Assembly: GCA_934643185.1 (NCBI GenBank)
Contig: CAKUBN010000004.1
Coordinates: 1 to 64,000, forward strand
Source: an uncultured Eubacteriales bacterium
GTDB lineage: Bacteria; Bacillota; Clostridia; Oscillospirales; Acutalibacteraceae
Reading direction: 5' to 3'
DNA: 64,000 bases
This document shows positions 1 through 8,988 of the stretch, one piece after another. The notes beneath the pieces are model-generated. The model was not told where the DNA came from and made no database searches. It saw only the letters and a list, made by a program, of their open reading frames with translations. How positions within the stretch are numbered: position 1 is the stretch's first letter; each line of letters begins with the position of its first letter. A program made the position numbers and the translations under genes.

Positions 1-36
1 TTTCATCACCCATGATTATTATAGCATAGATAATGG

Positions 37-64
37 AAAAAGCCCAGCATAGGCTGGACTTTTT
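37..64. terminator. Hairpin with A/T-run flanks
   Basis: A CCAGC/GCTGG core extended by A and T runs forms a stem with one non-canonical pair and a T tail. It probably ends a transcript entering from the left edge of the window; it would work on either strand. Confidence 0.5.
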
Positions 65-75
65 CGACAGTCTGA

Positions 76-96
76 GATCTGCTTTTAAAGCAGATC
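76..96. promoter_or_regulatory. 21-bp near-perfect palindrome in the leader
   Basis: Two 10-bp arms (GATCTGCTTT / AAAGCAGATC) flank one central base. An outer CTGAG/CTCAG pair (72-76, 100-104) extends the hairpin. It lies just upstream of the SD (AAGGAT, about 112) of the SH3 protein gene and could be an operator or an RNA hairpin. Confidence 0.4.
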
Positions 97-129
97 AAAC
101 TCAGGGTTTTTAAGGATAGGTGAAAACAA

Positions 130-2100
130 ATGCAATACAGAAAACGTATGATCCGAAAGGGTACGGCGCTGCTGCTTTCCGCATTGCTGCTCGCTTCGGC
201 AATGCCGTTTGCGGTCTCTGCGGAGGAGGTCTCCGCCAAAACGACGGAGTATGTCAATTTCCGCTCCGGCCCCGGCACAAATTACAGCTCTAAGGGCGTC
301 ATTCCGTCCGGCACCGGCATCACCGTAACGGACACCAGCAATTCCGAGTGGTACGCCGTGCGCCTCTCTGACGGCTCCACCGGCTACATTTACGCAGAGT
401 ACATTTCCGTTTCCGGCGGCAACAGCGCCGAAGACGGGGGGGTAAATGCTAAGACCACGGCGGATGTAAACTTCCGCTCCGGCCCCGGCACGAATTATAA
501 CTCCAAGGCCGTCATCGGCTCCGGCACCGGCATCATCGTCACAGATACCAGCAATTCTCAGTGGTATGCCGTGCGCCTCACAAACGGTTCCACCGGCTAT
601 ATCTATGCGGAGTATATCCGCATCACGGGCGACGTCAGCACGCCGTCCGCACCGGCAGACCCCACGCCCACACCTGCACCTTCCAATCCTGAAGCGGAGC
701 AGAGCGCCAAAACGACGGAGTACGTCAATTTCCGCTCCGGCCCCGGTACCAATTACAGCTCCAAGGGTGTCATTTCCCTTGGCACCACCGTCACCGTGAC
801 GGATACGAGCAACGCCCAGTGGTACGCCGTTCGTTTGTCTAACGGCTCCACAGGCTACATTTTCGCGCAGTATTTAAAGCTCACGGGCAATACGTCCACA
901 GCGACCCCTGCGCCTACGGCTACGCCCGCGCCGTCCGACCCGGCAAATGAAAAGACCGCAAAGACGACGGAGTACGTCAACTTCCGTTCCGGCCCGGGCA
1001 CGAATTACAGCTCGAAGGCCGTCATTCCGTCCGGCACAACGATCACCGTAACGGATACGAGCAACTCCCAGTGGTACGCCGTGCGCCTTGCTAACGGCTC
1101 TACGGGCTACATCTTTGCGCAGTATATCAAGATCACAGAAACCCCGTCCGCAACGGCAACGCCGGAACCGACCTCGACCCCCGCACCGTCTGACCCGGCA
1201 AACGAGCAGACTGCAAAGACGACGGAATACGTCAACTTCCGCACAGGCCCGGGCACGAATTACAGCTCCAAGGGTGTCATTCCGTCCGGCACAACGATTA
1301 CGGTCACCGATACGAGCAACTCCCAGTGGTACGCCGTGCGCCTTGCAAACGGCTCTACGGGCTACATTTACGCACAGTACATTAAGATCACCTCCGCCAC
1401 CGCAACGCCCGCGCCCACAGAGGCCCCGGCAGACGGCACCGTCCGCGCTAAGACCACGGCAGACGTCAACCTCAGAAAGGGCGCCGGCACAAACTATGGT
1501 GTTGTCCGCGTTGTCGGCAATAACACCACCGTCACGGTCACGGAGGCCACCAACACCTGGTATAAAGTAAAGCTTTCCGATGGCACAGAGGGTTACCTCT
1601 ATGCCCAGTACGTCACCGTCACCTCCGGCGACATCAACAGCGTCAAGAAAGAGGAGACCACCGATCCCTCCACGCTCACCGAAGCGGAGCAGAAGGCGAA
1701 GGCCGTCCTCGATACGATCGGCTGGGATCTGCGCGCGGCCTACAACTGGTCTGCACACGCACTTCCGTACTACACGCTCGGCCCGGAGGTCACCGGCAAC
1801 AGCGTCCATTCCGAATGGTACGCAAACTTCGGCTTTGATAATCACAAGGGCAACTGCTACGTCATGGCAGCAACGTTCCAGAAAATGGCAAAGCTGCTCG
1901 GCTACGATGCCCACCTTGTCGAGGGCTACATCCGCACGTATAACGGCCGCGGCCGCCACGGCTGGGTCGAGATCGATATGAACGGCACCACCTACGTGTT
2001 CGACCCGAACTTTGAGTACGGCGGCTACGGCAACGGCTACCAGATCAACTACGGCATGTCCGGTACGTTCAAGTATATCGATTACGCCCGCGTAGATTAA
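130..2100 (+). CDS. Secreted protein with six SH3b repeats and a C-terminal transglutaminase-like domain
   Basis: The 656-aa protein starts with a signal peptide (basic start, hydrophobic stretch, AVSA-type cleavage near residue 31). Six bacterial SH3 (SH3b) modules follow, each with a VNFRSGPGTNY-type motif and separated by Thr/Pro/Ala-rich linkers. The last roughly 120 residues look like a transglutaminase/papain-like fold with the triad order Cys (GNCYVMA, about 577), His (HGWVEI, about 610) and Asp (FDPNF, about 625). SH3b domains usually bind peptidoglycan, so a wall-associated peptidase or cross-linking role is inferred. It is followed 39 bp later by a lipoprotein and then an acyltransferase gene, suggesting an envelope operon. 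The modules are nearly identical at DNA level, so copy number may vary between strains. Confidence 0.85.
   Translation: MQYRKRMIRKGTALLLSALLLASAMPFAVSAEEVSAKTTEYVNFRSGPGTNYSSKGVIPSGTGITVTDTSNSEWYAVRLSDGSTGYIYAEYISVSGGNSAEDGGVNAKTTADVNFRSGPGTNYNSKAVIGSGTGIIVTDTSNSQWYAVRLTNGSTGYIYAEYIRITGDVSTPSAPADPTPTPAPSNPEAEQSAKTTEYVNFRSGPGTNYSSKGVISLGTTVTVTDTSNAQWYAVRLSNGSTGYIFAQYLKLTGNTSTATPAPTATPAPSDPANEKTAKTTEYVNFRSGPGTNYSSKAVIPSGTTITVTDTSNSQWYAVRLANGSTGYIFAQYIKITETPSATATPEPTSTPAPSDPANEQTAKTTEYVNFRTGPGTNYSSKGVIPSGTTITVTDTSNSQWYAVRLANGSTGYIYAQYIKITSATATPAPTEAPADGTVRAKTTADVNLRKGAGTNYGVVRVVGNNTTVTVTEATNTWYKVKLSDGTEGYLYAQYVTVTSGDINSVKKEETTDPSTLTEAEQKAKAVLDTIGWDLRAAYNWSAHALPYYTLGPEVTGNSVHSEWYANFGFDNHKGNCYVMAATFQKMAKLLGYDAHLVEGYIRTYNGRGRHGWVEIDMNGTTYVFDPNFEYGGYGNGYQINYGMSGTFKYIDYARVD
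237..1510 (+). repeat. Six tandem SH3-module DNA repeats
   Basis: Units begin near 237, 450, 708, 958, 1213 and 1450. Units 1, 3, 4 and 5 are almost identical over about 150 bp; units 2 and especially 6 have diverged. They are coding repeats, a substrate for recombinational expansion or loss. Confidence 0.85.
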
Positions 2101-2139
2101 CAGCGAAGCAAACCCTAAATCGGAAAGGAAATTTACCCC

Positions 2140-2940
2140 ATGTACAATAAAATGAAAACGGGCGCATTGGCGTTCGTCTGCGCGGCGCTCGTGCTTTGCG
2201 CCGGCTGCTCCGCTGCGGAGAACTCTTCTTCCGCAGAAGCCACACCGTCTCCCACCGCTGCCCCCACGGCTACGGCAGAGCCCACTGCCACACCGGCCCC
2301 GGAGCTGAAGGTCGTCGGCGAAAAGTCCGACAGCAAAGACACCTTCTGCGTCACGCTCGAAAACGGCACAAAGCAGGAGATCACCGCCGTGTCCGTCAAG
2401 ACCGGCAGCGAAGAAAAGTTCCCGGAAAGCATGATGAAAAAGGGCGAGACCCTCGCAAAGGACGAAAAGTTCGAGCTTTACTACACGTCCAAAACGGAAG
2501 AGGAATCCTCCGGCTCCGGCGATGAATATTTCGTCTCCCCGCGCTACGATGTGCAGCTCACCCTGAAAGACGGCAAGACCTACGTCTTGCACGGCTTCCC
2601 GTTTGAGGACATCAAAGAAGGCACCATCCTTGTAGAGGATGACATTGCCTACACCACATACACCTCCGTTTCCACAAAGGAAAAGATCGATACCAAAGAA
2701 GCGGAGCGCGCCACAAAGGAAGCGGAAAACGGCGAGGTTTCCGTGCAGACGGAAGAAAAGCCCGCATCCGCAGCAGAGGTCGTTACGGAAGAGCCCACCT
2801 ACGAGGAACCAACGTATGAAGAGCCTTCGTATGAGGAACCGTCCTACGAGGAGCCGAGCTACGAAGAGCCTGCTTATACGCCGGAAGAGCCGGATAACGG
2901 CGGCCAGGAAGGCTGCGTAAACGGCGCGCTGTTCAACTGA
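2140..2940 (+). CDS. Lipoprotein with a Glu/Pro/Tyr repeat tail
   Basis: The N-terminus is a type II signal with lipobox LCAGC, so Cys23 would be lipidated and the protein anchored outside the membrane. A Thr/Pro/Ala-rich linker leads to a beta-rich middle region of unknown family (about residues 60-200). The tail contains five to six YEEP units, a flexible acidic extension. The SD is GGAAAGG. Its stop codon overlaps the start of the acyltransferase gene by one base, so the two are translationally coupled. I do not recognise the central domain; a role at the cell surface is inferred from lipobox and context. Confidence 0.75.
   Translation: MYNKMKTGALAFVCAALVLCAGCSAAENSSSAEATPSPTAAPTATAEPTATPAPELKVVGEKSDSKDTFCVTLENGTKQEITAVSVKTGSEEKFPESMMKKGETLAKDEKFELYYTSKTEEESSGSGDEYFVSPRYDVQLTLKDGKTYVLHGFPFEDIKEGTILVEDDIAYTTYTSVSTKEKIDTKEAERATKEAENGEVSVQTEEKPASAAEVVTEEPTYEEPTYEEPSYEEPSYEEPSYEEPAYTPEEPDNGGQEGCVNGALFN
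2798..2875 (+). repeat. Tandem repeats encoding YEEP units
   Basis: Degenerate 12-bp units encode successive Glu-Glu-Pro-(Thr/Ser)-Tyr blocks. The protein repeat is better conserved than the DNA repeat, which points to selection on the peptide. Confidence 0.6.
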
Positions 2941-4034
2941 TGAGCCGCCACATGAGAGCGGAAGCTCCGGCCTCCGCAAACACCTCACGCGTTTATTCGT
3001 TTTCCTATCTGCGCGCCGCGGCATGCCTTGCCATCGTGCTTCTGCACACGGTGTTCTGCGCCGTGTCCCTTTTCCCGGAGGAAGCAACTGCTACGCAGGC
3101 GCTTTTGTCCAGCATTGTCGTCAACAACATGATGTGGGCAGTGCCGTGCTTTTTAATGGTTTCGGGCGCGCTGCTTTTAAACCCGGAGCGCCCGGTCACG
3201 GTGAAAAAGTGCCTCACAAAATACGTCCCGCGCATGCTCATCGCGCTTATTGTGTTCTGCCTTTTGTTCCACGCGCTGGAAATTATCGTCAATCACGAGC
3301 CCATCAATGCCGAAACACTGCTTTCGGGCTTTTATGAGATCCTCTCCGGCACTTCGTGGTCGCACGTCTGGTATCTCTACCTCATGATCGGCATCTATCT
3401 TCTCCTGCCGTTCTACCACAAGATCGCGTCGAACAGCACGGCAGGGGAGCTGCGGTATTTGATGATCGTCTACGTCATCTTCCTGTCGCTCGTGCCCGTT
3501 TTAAAAACGTTCGGCATCTCCGTCGGGTTTTACATCTGCGTGTCCACCATCTACCCGTTCTACCTCTTCTGCGGCTACGCATTGCGGCAGGGCGTGTGGC
3601 GCGTGAACCGCGGGCTCGGCCTGCTGTTCCTCCTCACCGGCACAGCGGCGGTCGTCGTTTTTACCGTGCTTAAAGAGAACGGCACCGTAAAAGCCGCAGG
3701 CGTGTTCTACGGCTATTCGTCGATTTTTGTCATCCTCCAGTCCGTCGGCGTGTTTACGCTTTTTGGCTGCGCGGCAGACAAGACCGGCGCACCGCGAACG
3801 GAAAAAGCTCCCGGCGTTTTTGGCAAGCTCGTCTTGGAGATCGATAAATGCTCGTTCGGCATCTATCTCATCCACATGATCTTCGTGCGCGGCATTTTAA
3901 AGCACACAAGCATCCACCCCTACGGCGCGGGCAGCCCGTTCATTTTGATTGGTCTCACCCTCGGCATCCTCCTCGCCTCGTTCATCCTGACGTGGCTCCT
4001 GAAGAAAATCCCCGGGGTTAAGAAAATCCTGTAA
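2940..4034 (+). CDS. Acyltransferase 3 family membrane protein
   Basis: This 364-aa protein has about ten hydrophobic segments and the family opening (YLRAAACLAIVLLHTVF) with the His used for catalysis in O-acyltransferases (OafA/WecH/Oat-like). Members move acyl groups, usually acetyl, from the cytoplasm onto surface glycans. The ATG lies inside the preceding gene's stop (TGATG, one-base overlap), so it probably forms an operon with the lipoprotein and the SH3 protein. The glycan substrate cannot be read from sequence. The nearby TM-rich regions match the family and no extracellular SGNH domain is attached. Confidence 0.85.
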   Translation: MSRHMRAEAPASANTSRVYSFSYLRAAACLAIVLLHTVFCAVSLFPEEATATQALLSSIVVNNMMWAVPCFLMVSGALLLNPERPVTVKKCLTKYVPRMLIALIVFCLLFHALEIIVNHEPINAETLLSGFYEILSGTSWSHVWYLYLMIGIYLLLPFYHKIASNSTAGELRYLMIVYVIFLSLVPVLKTFGISVGFYICVSTIYPFYLFCGYALRQGVWRVNRGLGLLFLLTGTAAVVVFTVLKENGTVKAAGVFYGYSSIFVILQSVGVFTLFGCAADKTGAPRTEKAPGVFGKLVLEIDKCSFGIYLIHMIFVRGILKHTSIHPYGAGSPFILIGLTLGILLASFILTWLLKKIPGVKKIL

Positions 4035-4043
4035 ACTAATTTG

Positions 4044-4074
4044 GAGGCACACTTCCTCGTGAAGTGTGCCTCCA
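4044..4074 (+). terminator. Strong hairpin after the acyltransferase gene
   Basis: A perfect 13-bp stem (GGAGGCACACTTC and its complement) with a 5-base loop sits 10 bp after the stop codon. The T tract is weak (ATTAT), so it may act as a processing or stability hairpin as much as a terminator. Confidence 0.6.
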
Positions 4075-4126
4075 TTATCATGTCGCGCACATACGCGGTA
4101 TATCATTCATCTCGCACAACAAAAAA

Positions 4127-4165
4127 AGAAGGCAGAGTTCTGAAATCCCTCTGCCTTCTTTTTTT
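4127..4165. terminator. Bidirectional terminator
   Basis: An 11-bp stem (AGAAGGCAGAG / CTCTGCCTTCT) is flanked by seven A on the left and T-rich sequence on the right. It sits between the converging acyltransferase and histidine kinase genes and can serve both. Confidence 0.85.
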
Positions 4166-4178
4166 ATTGCTTTTAACT

Positions 4179-7115
4179 TTATTGTTTTAAGCACCCCTGC
4201 AAAGCAGGCTTCAGCGTATCCAAACTGATCGGCTTCGGCACGTGGCCGTTCATGCCGGCAGCAAGCGCCGCCTTGCGGTCTTCTTCAAACGCGTTCGCCG
4301 TCACAGCGAGGATCGGCACCTCGGCGCGTTCCTTGTCCGGCAGCGCGCGGATGGCCTTCGCGGCCTCGTAGCCGTTCATGTTCGGCATCTGAATATCCAT
4401 CAGCACCACGTCAAAGTAGCCCGGCGCGGCGGTTTTCACCTTTTCCACGGCCTCTGCGCCGTCGCAGGCTTCTTCTACAATGAGCTTTTCGCTTTCCAAA
4501 ATGTCGCGGGAAATTTCCCTATTCAGCGCGTTGTCTTCCACCAAGAGCACGCGCCGCCCGGCGAGCGGAATTTCTTCCTCCGCCGTGTCCTTCGCGTCTT
4601 CAAGGTCTTTTTCCGTGCCAAGCTTAAAGCGGAAATCACAAATGAACGTCGAGCCTTCACCCGGCGCGCTTTCGCATGTGATGGTGCCGCCCAGAATATC
4701 CACAAGGCGCTTTGTAATGGCAAGCCCCAGGCCGGAGCCCTCTGTGCCCGCTACGGTGCCGGTGTTCTCGCGCTCAAACGCGTCAAACACCTTTTTGCAG
4801 AATTCCTCGCTCATGCCGATGCCCGTGTCGCGCACCGTCAAGCGGAACAGCCCATAGCCGTCCTCGCGCCCCGTCTGCTCCACCGTGTACCACACCGTGC
4901 CGCCCTTTGGCGTGTACTTCATCGCGTTGCCGATGAGGTTCAGCTCGATCTGGTTCACCTTTAAGCGGTCGTAAATCACGATCTCGTCCTGCACGCGGCA
5001 GTCAAAGTGCAGCGTCAGCCCGCGGTTTTCGGCGTCCGCCGCAAAAATATAGCTCAAATCTTTAAAGACCGTCGGCACGTGGTACGCCTTATTTACGATC
5101 TCCAGCCGCCCGCTCTCAATGCGCGCCATGTCAAGCACATTATTGATGAGCTTCAAAAGGTATTCGCCGGAAACGTGCACCTTCTGCAGGCAGTCGCGCA
5201 CCTTTTCGGGGTCATCGGCGTACTTTTCCGCCATGTCCGTAAAGCCCATAATGGCATTCATCGGCGTGCGGATGTCATGCGACATGTTGAAAAGGAACGT
5301 GCTCTTCGCGCGGTTGGCGCTTTCCGCCTTGTCCTTTGCGCGCTCCAGCTCCGCCGTGCGGGCGATCTCGTCGTCCACGCACCGCGTCAGCGAAACGCAG
5401 CAGACCTCGCCCGCGGCGTTTTTCATCAGGATGTTGCGCGTCTCCATCCAGTGGTTCTGCCCGTCGTCGCCCAGCTGGCGCATGCGCATCGAAAGCTCGC
5501 GTTCGCCGCGCGCATACGCGTCCAGCTGCGCTTCCCGCTTCAGCATTTTCAAAAGCAGCGCGTAGTCCTCGTCAAAGGGCACCGTCTCGCGGATGTCCTC
5601 CAGCATGCCGTCGATCGTCCATTCGGCAATGCGCCCGTTTTTCACAATGTTCTGGTTGCGCACCGTGCGGGCAACGTCGCGCGTCAGGTTTTCCTCCAAA
5701 ATGAACGGGTACACCGTAGAAGCCGCCGTAACGATCAAATCGATGCTCGTCTGCGTGCGGATCTTCTCGCGGGTCACGTCCGTAATGTCGCGTATGCCCG
5801 CCAGCATGTGGTCGCCCGCGCTGTTCAGCGTGAATTTGCTCTGTAAGCGACGCACCGTGCCGTCCGGCTCACCGTCATATTCAAGGTAGAAATACTTCTG
5901 CTTCGCAAGAATTTCCTTCAGCACCGGAAGCTTTGTCGAGCTGATAAACTCCGCGCGGTATGGCTCGCAGACCACCGTTTCCGCGTAGTTTTTAATGCAG
6001 TTTTCGTAGCTGAAATTGCCGTGCGCCCAGTCTAAAATCTCCGTTTCACCGTCCGAAATGCGGAACTGCTCCTCCATGCCCGTCTGCAGATTCACGTCAA
6101 TCAGGCAAATGTAGTCGTTTGCCACGTTCTGCAAAAGGGACTGCACGCGGTCGCGGCTTTCGTGCTCGCGCGTCATCTCATTCTTTTTGTGCAGCAGGTA
6201 AACGAGCCGCGCAATGAACACGGCGCACACAATGGCGAACAGCATCAGCGCAAAGCGTTCGTCAAAGTTCACCTGCTCAATGATCGTGTTGATGGCCTGC
6301 TGCGGAAAAAGCTGCAGCAAAAACCAGTCCGTCCCGTCGATCGGCACCAAATACCCAAGCGATTCCGTCGAGTGCCGCATAAACGAGCATTTTACCTTTT
6401 CGTGATTCTGCATTGCCGCCATTACGGTCTGGCGCGTGTCCTTGTCCATGTCGAGCAGCAGGGCGTAAATGCTCGTAATGGTGTGTGCGCCGTCCTCGTA
6501 CCGCCCCAGCACCGTGCCGTTCTGGTTTAAGATCATCGTGTCGGCCGGGTAGTCGTAAAGCTCGGTTTCCAAAATGTCAGAGACGGTCTCTTTCTCCAAA
6601 AAGCCGACCAATACGCCGATGATTGACCCGGTCTTTCCGTTTCTGCGCACCGGCGCGTAAAAGCCGATGAGGTCTTTTCCGTCAAAGTAAGACTGCATCA
6701 CGCCCGTAATGCCGGAGCCGCCCTGTATGGCGTCTTTAAAATACGGCCTGTCCGAAACATTCACGCTTTTGCCGTCGCTCGCATAACTCAGCCCGTTTGT
6801 CCGCACAAAACGGATGCGGTCAAAGCCGGAGGTGTCCTCCAGCTTTTTCAGCGGCTCCCAAACCTCGCTGCTTTCCTTTAACGCCTCGTCATACAGGTCG
6901 GCAATGGCCGTCACGGCGCTCAATTTGTCCTGCAAAACGTCGCCCACGTGGTGGGCCGTTCTGCCCGAAAGCTCGTCTATGTATCCGTCCACCTGCTGCA
7001 TCTGCCGGGCGTAGTTTTCCCGCTGTGTTAAAATAAGGATCACAAAGACCGCCAAAAACAGCAGCACAATGCTGATGAAAATATGGTGCGTGATCCGTTT
7101 TTCCTTGTTCTTCAC
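4179..7115 (-). CDS. Hybrid sensor histidine kinase / response regulator
   Basis: The protein (978 aa) has a TM segment near its start, an extracellular sensor of dCache type, a second TM near residue 300, a PAS-like stretch, HisKA with the phospho-accepting His in NMSHDIRTPMNAIMGF (about 612), HATPase_c (NLIGNAMKYT, DTGIGM, GSGLGL) and a C-terminal receiver with the phospho-Asp in DVVLMDIQMPNMNG (about 905). A separate DNA-binding partner is not adjacent, so the output is unknown. I place the start at GTG 7115 because GGGGAG lies 7 nt upstream. An in-frame TTG at 7199 lies only a few bases past a -10 box and could not be translated from that promoter. Confidence 0.9.
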   Translation of the reverse strand: MKNKEKRITHHIFISIVLLFLAVFVILILTQRENYARQMQQVDGYIDELSGRTAHHVGDVLQDKLSAVTAIADLYDEALKESSEVWEPLKKLEDTSGFDRIRFVRTNGLSYASDGKSVNVSDRPYFKDAIQGGSGITGVMQSYFDGKDLIGFYAPVRRNGKTGSIIGVLVGFLEKETVSDILETELYDYPADTMILNQNGTVLGRYEDGAHTITSIYALLLDMDKDTRQTVMAAMQNHEKVKCSFMRHSTESLGYLVPIDGTDWFLLQLFPQQAINTIIEQVNFDERFALMLFAIVCAVFIARLVYLLHKKNEMTREHESRDRVQSLLQNVANDYICLIDVNLQTGMEEQFRISDGETEILDWAHGNFSYENCIKNYAETVVCEPYRAEFISSTKLPVLKEILAKQKYFYLEYDGEPDGTVRRLQSKFTLNSAGDHMLAGIRDITDVTREKIRTQTSIDLIVTAASTVYPFILEENLTRDVARTVRNQNIVKNGRIAEWTIDGMLEDIRETVPFDEDYALLLKMLKREAQLDAYARGERELSMRMRQLGDDGQNHWMETRNILMKNAAGEVCCVSLTRCVDDEIARTAELERAKDKAESANRAKSTFLFNMSHDIRTPMNAIMGFTDMAEKYADDPEKVRDCLQKVHVSGEYLLKLINNVLDMARIESGRLEIVNKAYHVPTVFKDLSYIFAADAENRGLTLHFDCRVQDEIVIYDRLKVNQIELNLIGNAMKYTPKGGTVWYTVEQTGREDGYGLFRLTVRDTGIGMSEEFCKKVFDAFERENTGTVAGTEGSGLGLAITKRLVDILGGTITCESAPGEGSTFICDFRFKLGTEKDLEDAKDTAEEEIPLAGRRVLLVEDNALNREISRDILESEKLIVEEACDGAEAVEKVKTAAPGYFDVVLMDIQMPNMNGYEAAKAIRALPDKERAEVPILAVTANAFEEDRKAALAAGMNGHVPKPISLDTLKPALQGCLKQ

Positions 7116-7201
7116 AGAATTTCTCCCCAAAATCCGCCGCGTTTCCCCTTGCGTTTTCAAAATGCGCCCGCTTCGGCGGAAAGTCGGGCATATATACAAA
7201 T

Positions 7202-7230
7202 ATTATATACCTTTTAAATCATAGTTTCAA
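7202..7230 (-). promoter_or_regulatory. SigA promoter of the histidine kinase gene
   Basis: On the minus strand TTGAAA (7225-7230), 17 bp, TATAAT (7202-7207). It gives a leader of about 80 nt before the GTG at 7115. Confidence 0.8.
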
Positions 7231-7271
7231 CATAAAAAGGAAGAAAATGCAGGAAAATATGCGCTTTTTGC

Positions 7272-7301
7272 TTGACAACCCCGCATTTCGCCCGCTACAA
7301 T
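7272..7301 (+). promoter_or_regulatory. SigA promoter of the M50-like gene
   Basis: TTGACA (7272-7277), 18 bp, TACAAT (7296-7301). The -35 box itself contains an in-frame TTG, which is therefore not the start codon of the gene downstream. Confidence 0.8.
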
Positions 7302-7325
7302 CAAAGAAAAAGGGGAGGCGCTGCC

Positions 7326-8447
7326 ATGTTCATCAAGTCCCGCGTACTGAATATTCTCGAATGCGTGCCCGTTGCCGCTTGTCTCTTGTGCATCCGTTAC
7401 CTTGAAAAATCGTTTTACCCGGGTCACCTCAGCTCCGGTAAAGCAGCCGCCGTCACGGTCGTTCTGGTGCTTTTCATGGCACTTTTAAATTATCTCGCGG
7501 CCTTTACAGGGGAGCTCGGCCGCCTGCTCGGCGGGCTTTTAACGGGCTACAAATTTTCATCCTTCTCCTTCGGCCAGTTCACGCTCGCAAAGCAAAGGGG
7601 AAAGCTGCGCCTGTGCCGCACATCGTCTAAAAAGCTCGACTGCATCATGGTGCCGCCGCCCATGGAAAACGGCCGGTTTCCGTATAAGCTCTACTACCTT
7701 GGCGGCAGCGTTTTGAACCTGTTCCTTGCCGCATGCGCCGCGCTTTTGGCGGTACGATTCCGCACACAGCCCATCGCGCTCTGCGCCGCCGCAGAAGCCG
7801 CGTTCCTTTTCTTCTGGTCGGCGCTTATGAACCTCATCCCCTTGCGCACGGAAAACTACGTCAACCACGCGTACAGCGCCGTCATGGCCGGCAAAACGGA
7901 GGAAAGCCTCTATCGTTGTCACGCCAAATTAAATCGCCTCGCCGCCGAGCTCTCCGGCATGCGCATGCGCGATCTGCCGGAAGCGTGGCTTCGCATGCCG
8001 CGCGAGTACGAGCTCCGCATGGCAGACGGCGCGGAGGAAGCATTCCAGCTCCACTGCAAGCGCATGGATGAGCACCGCTTCACGGAAGCCTTAGAGATCG
8101 CTGACCGCATTTTCGCGCAGAACACGGAAGGCCCCTTCCCGCTGCAGGGCGATCTGCTCAATAACTGCGTCTACCTCTGCCTCATGGAAGATAAGCCCGC
8201 CGTGGGCTATAAAACATCCGCGTGGGAGCTTTTTCGCTCGCGCAATGGGGGTAATCTCGCCGCCCTGCGCACCGAGTACGCCATGGCGCTTCTGTATGAA
8301 AACGACCCCGAACGCGCGCGGAAGATTCGCCTGCAATTCGAGCGCACCGCACTGCGCCATCCCGCTCTTGCCGATGTCGAAACCGATCGCGAGCTCATAG
8401 AGCTTGCCGCCGAAAAATACCGAAAACAAACCCGAAAGGAACCTTAA
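7326..8447 (+). CDS. Degenerate M50 (site-2 protease-like) membrane protein
   Basis: The 373-aa protein starts at ATG 7326 behind AGGGGAGG. The first half is membrane-embedded and resembles Clostridial M50-type zinc peptidases: a segment reading GELGRLLGGLLTGYKFSSF sits where the family has HExxH followed by GLxTGY, and a PYKLYYLGGSVLNL segment follows at the usual distance. Both zinc-binding His residues are replaced (Gly and Arg) while the Glu is kept, so it should not be an active metalloprotease. The C-terminal half is soluble and probably helical. It is followed by a GNAT gene after one base. Alternative: an unrelated membrane protein with chance similarity. Confidence 0.6.
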   Translation: MFIKSRVLNILECVPVAACLLCIRYLEKSFYPGHLSSGKAAAVTVVLVLFMALLNYLAAFTGELGRLLGGLLTGYKFSSFSFGQFTLAKQRGKLRLCRTSSKKLDCIMVPPPMENGRFPYKLYYLGGSVLNLFLAACAALLAVRFRTQPIALCAAAEAAFLFFWSALMNLIPLRTENYVNHAYSAVMAGKTEESLYRCHAKLNRLAAELSGMRMRDLPEAWLRMPREYELRMADGAEEAFQLHCKRMDEHRFTEALEIADRIFAQNTEGPFPLQGDLLNNCVYLCLMEDKPAVGYKTSAWELFRSRNGGNLAALRTEYAMALLYENDPERARKIRLQFERTALRHPALADVETDRELIELAAEKYRKQTRKEP

Positions 8448-8448
8448 T

Positions 8449-8967
8449 ATGTCTGCACTCCACATGGAAAAGCTTACGGAGCATTCCAAAGATTTTCACC
8501 GCACCGAAAACCTCTACGTCCGCGCGTTCCCCGCAAACGAGCGCACGCCCATCCGCGGCCTCATGCGGCACGACGGCCACGATTTTGTCGGCTTCTACGA
8601 CAAAGACGAAAACTTCTGCGGCTTTGCAAGCCTGCTCACCTACGGCGACATCACGCACATCCTGTATTTCGCCATTGATGAGCAGTACCGCGAACACGGC
8701 TGCGGCAGCGAAGCCTTAAAGCTCATGCACACGCTGTACCCGAAAAACCGCTTCATCGCCGATTTGGAGCTCGATATTCCCACCGCCCAAAACGAGCCCC
8801 AGCGCCACCTGCGCCGCGCGTTCTACCTGCGCAACGGCTACACCCCGTCCGAGGTGCGCTACACCTGGCAGGGCGAGCAGTACGAAATTTTAGTCAGCAG
8901 CGGCACCATCACAAACAAAGAATTTGAAGACTTTTGGGATCACTTTCCCAATGACGAGGATAGATAA
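8449..8967 (+). CDS. GNAT family N-acetyltransferase
   Basis: The 172-aa protein has the GNAT core: a strand pair with FCGFASLLTYGDITHILYFAIDE leading into the acetyl-CoA pyrophosphate loop (YREHGCGSEALK, a variant of the Q/RxxGxG/A motif) and a final helix-strand around RRAFYLRNGY. It would transfer an acetyl group from acetyl-CoA to an unknown amine. The start is ATG 8449 behind AAAGGAA; it begins one base after the M50-like gene stop, so the two are co-transcribed, and the ANT(6)-like gene follows at 21 bp. Confidence 0.85.
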   Translation: MSALHMEKLTEHSKDFHRTENLYVRAFPANERTPIRGLMRHDGHDFVGFYDKDENFCGFASLLTYGDITHILYFAIDEQYREHGCGSEALKLMHTLYPKNRFIADLELDIPTAQNEPQRHLRRAFYLRNGYTPSEVRYTWQGEQYEILVSSGTITNKEFEDFWDHFPNDEDR

Positions 8968-8988
8968 CGCGGAGAAAGGAGACACCCC

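Noticed and set aside
237..1510. Regular repeats considered as a CRISPR array.
   Set aside because: Units are about 250 bp, coding, and without short uniform spacers. No cas gene is present.
874..3087. 737-codon open frame on the minus strand across the SH3 and lipoprotein genes.
   Set aside because: It is the reverse shadow of repeat-rich GC-biased coding sequence; the plus-strand genes have signal peptides, domains and SDs.
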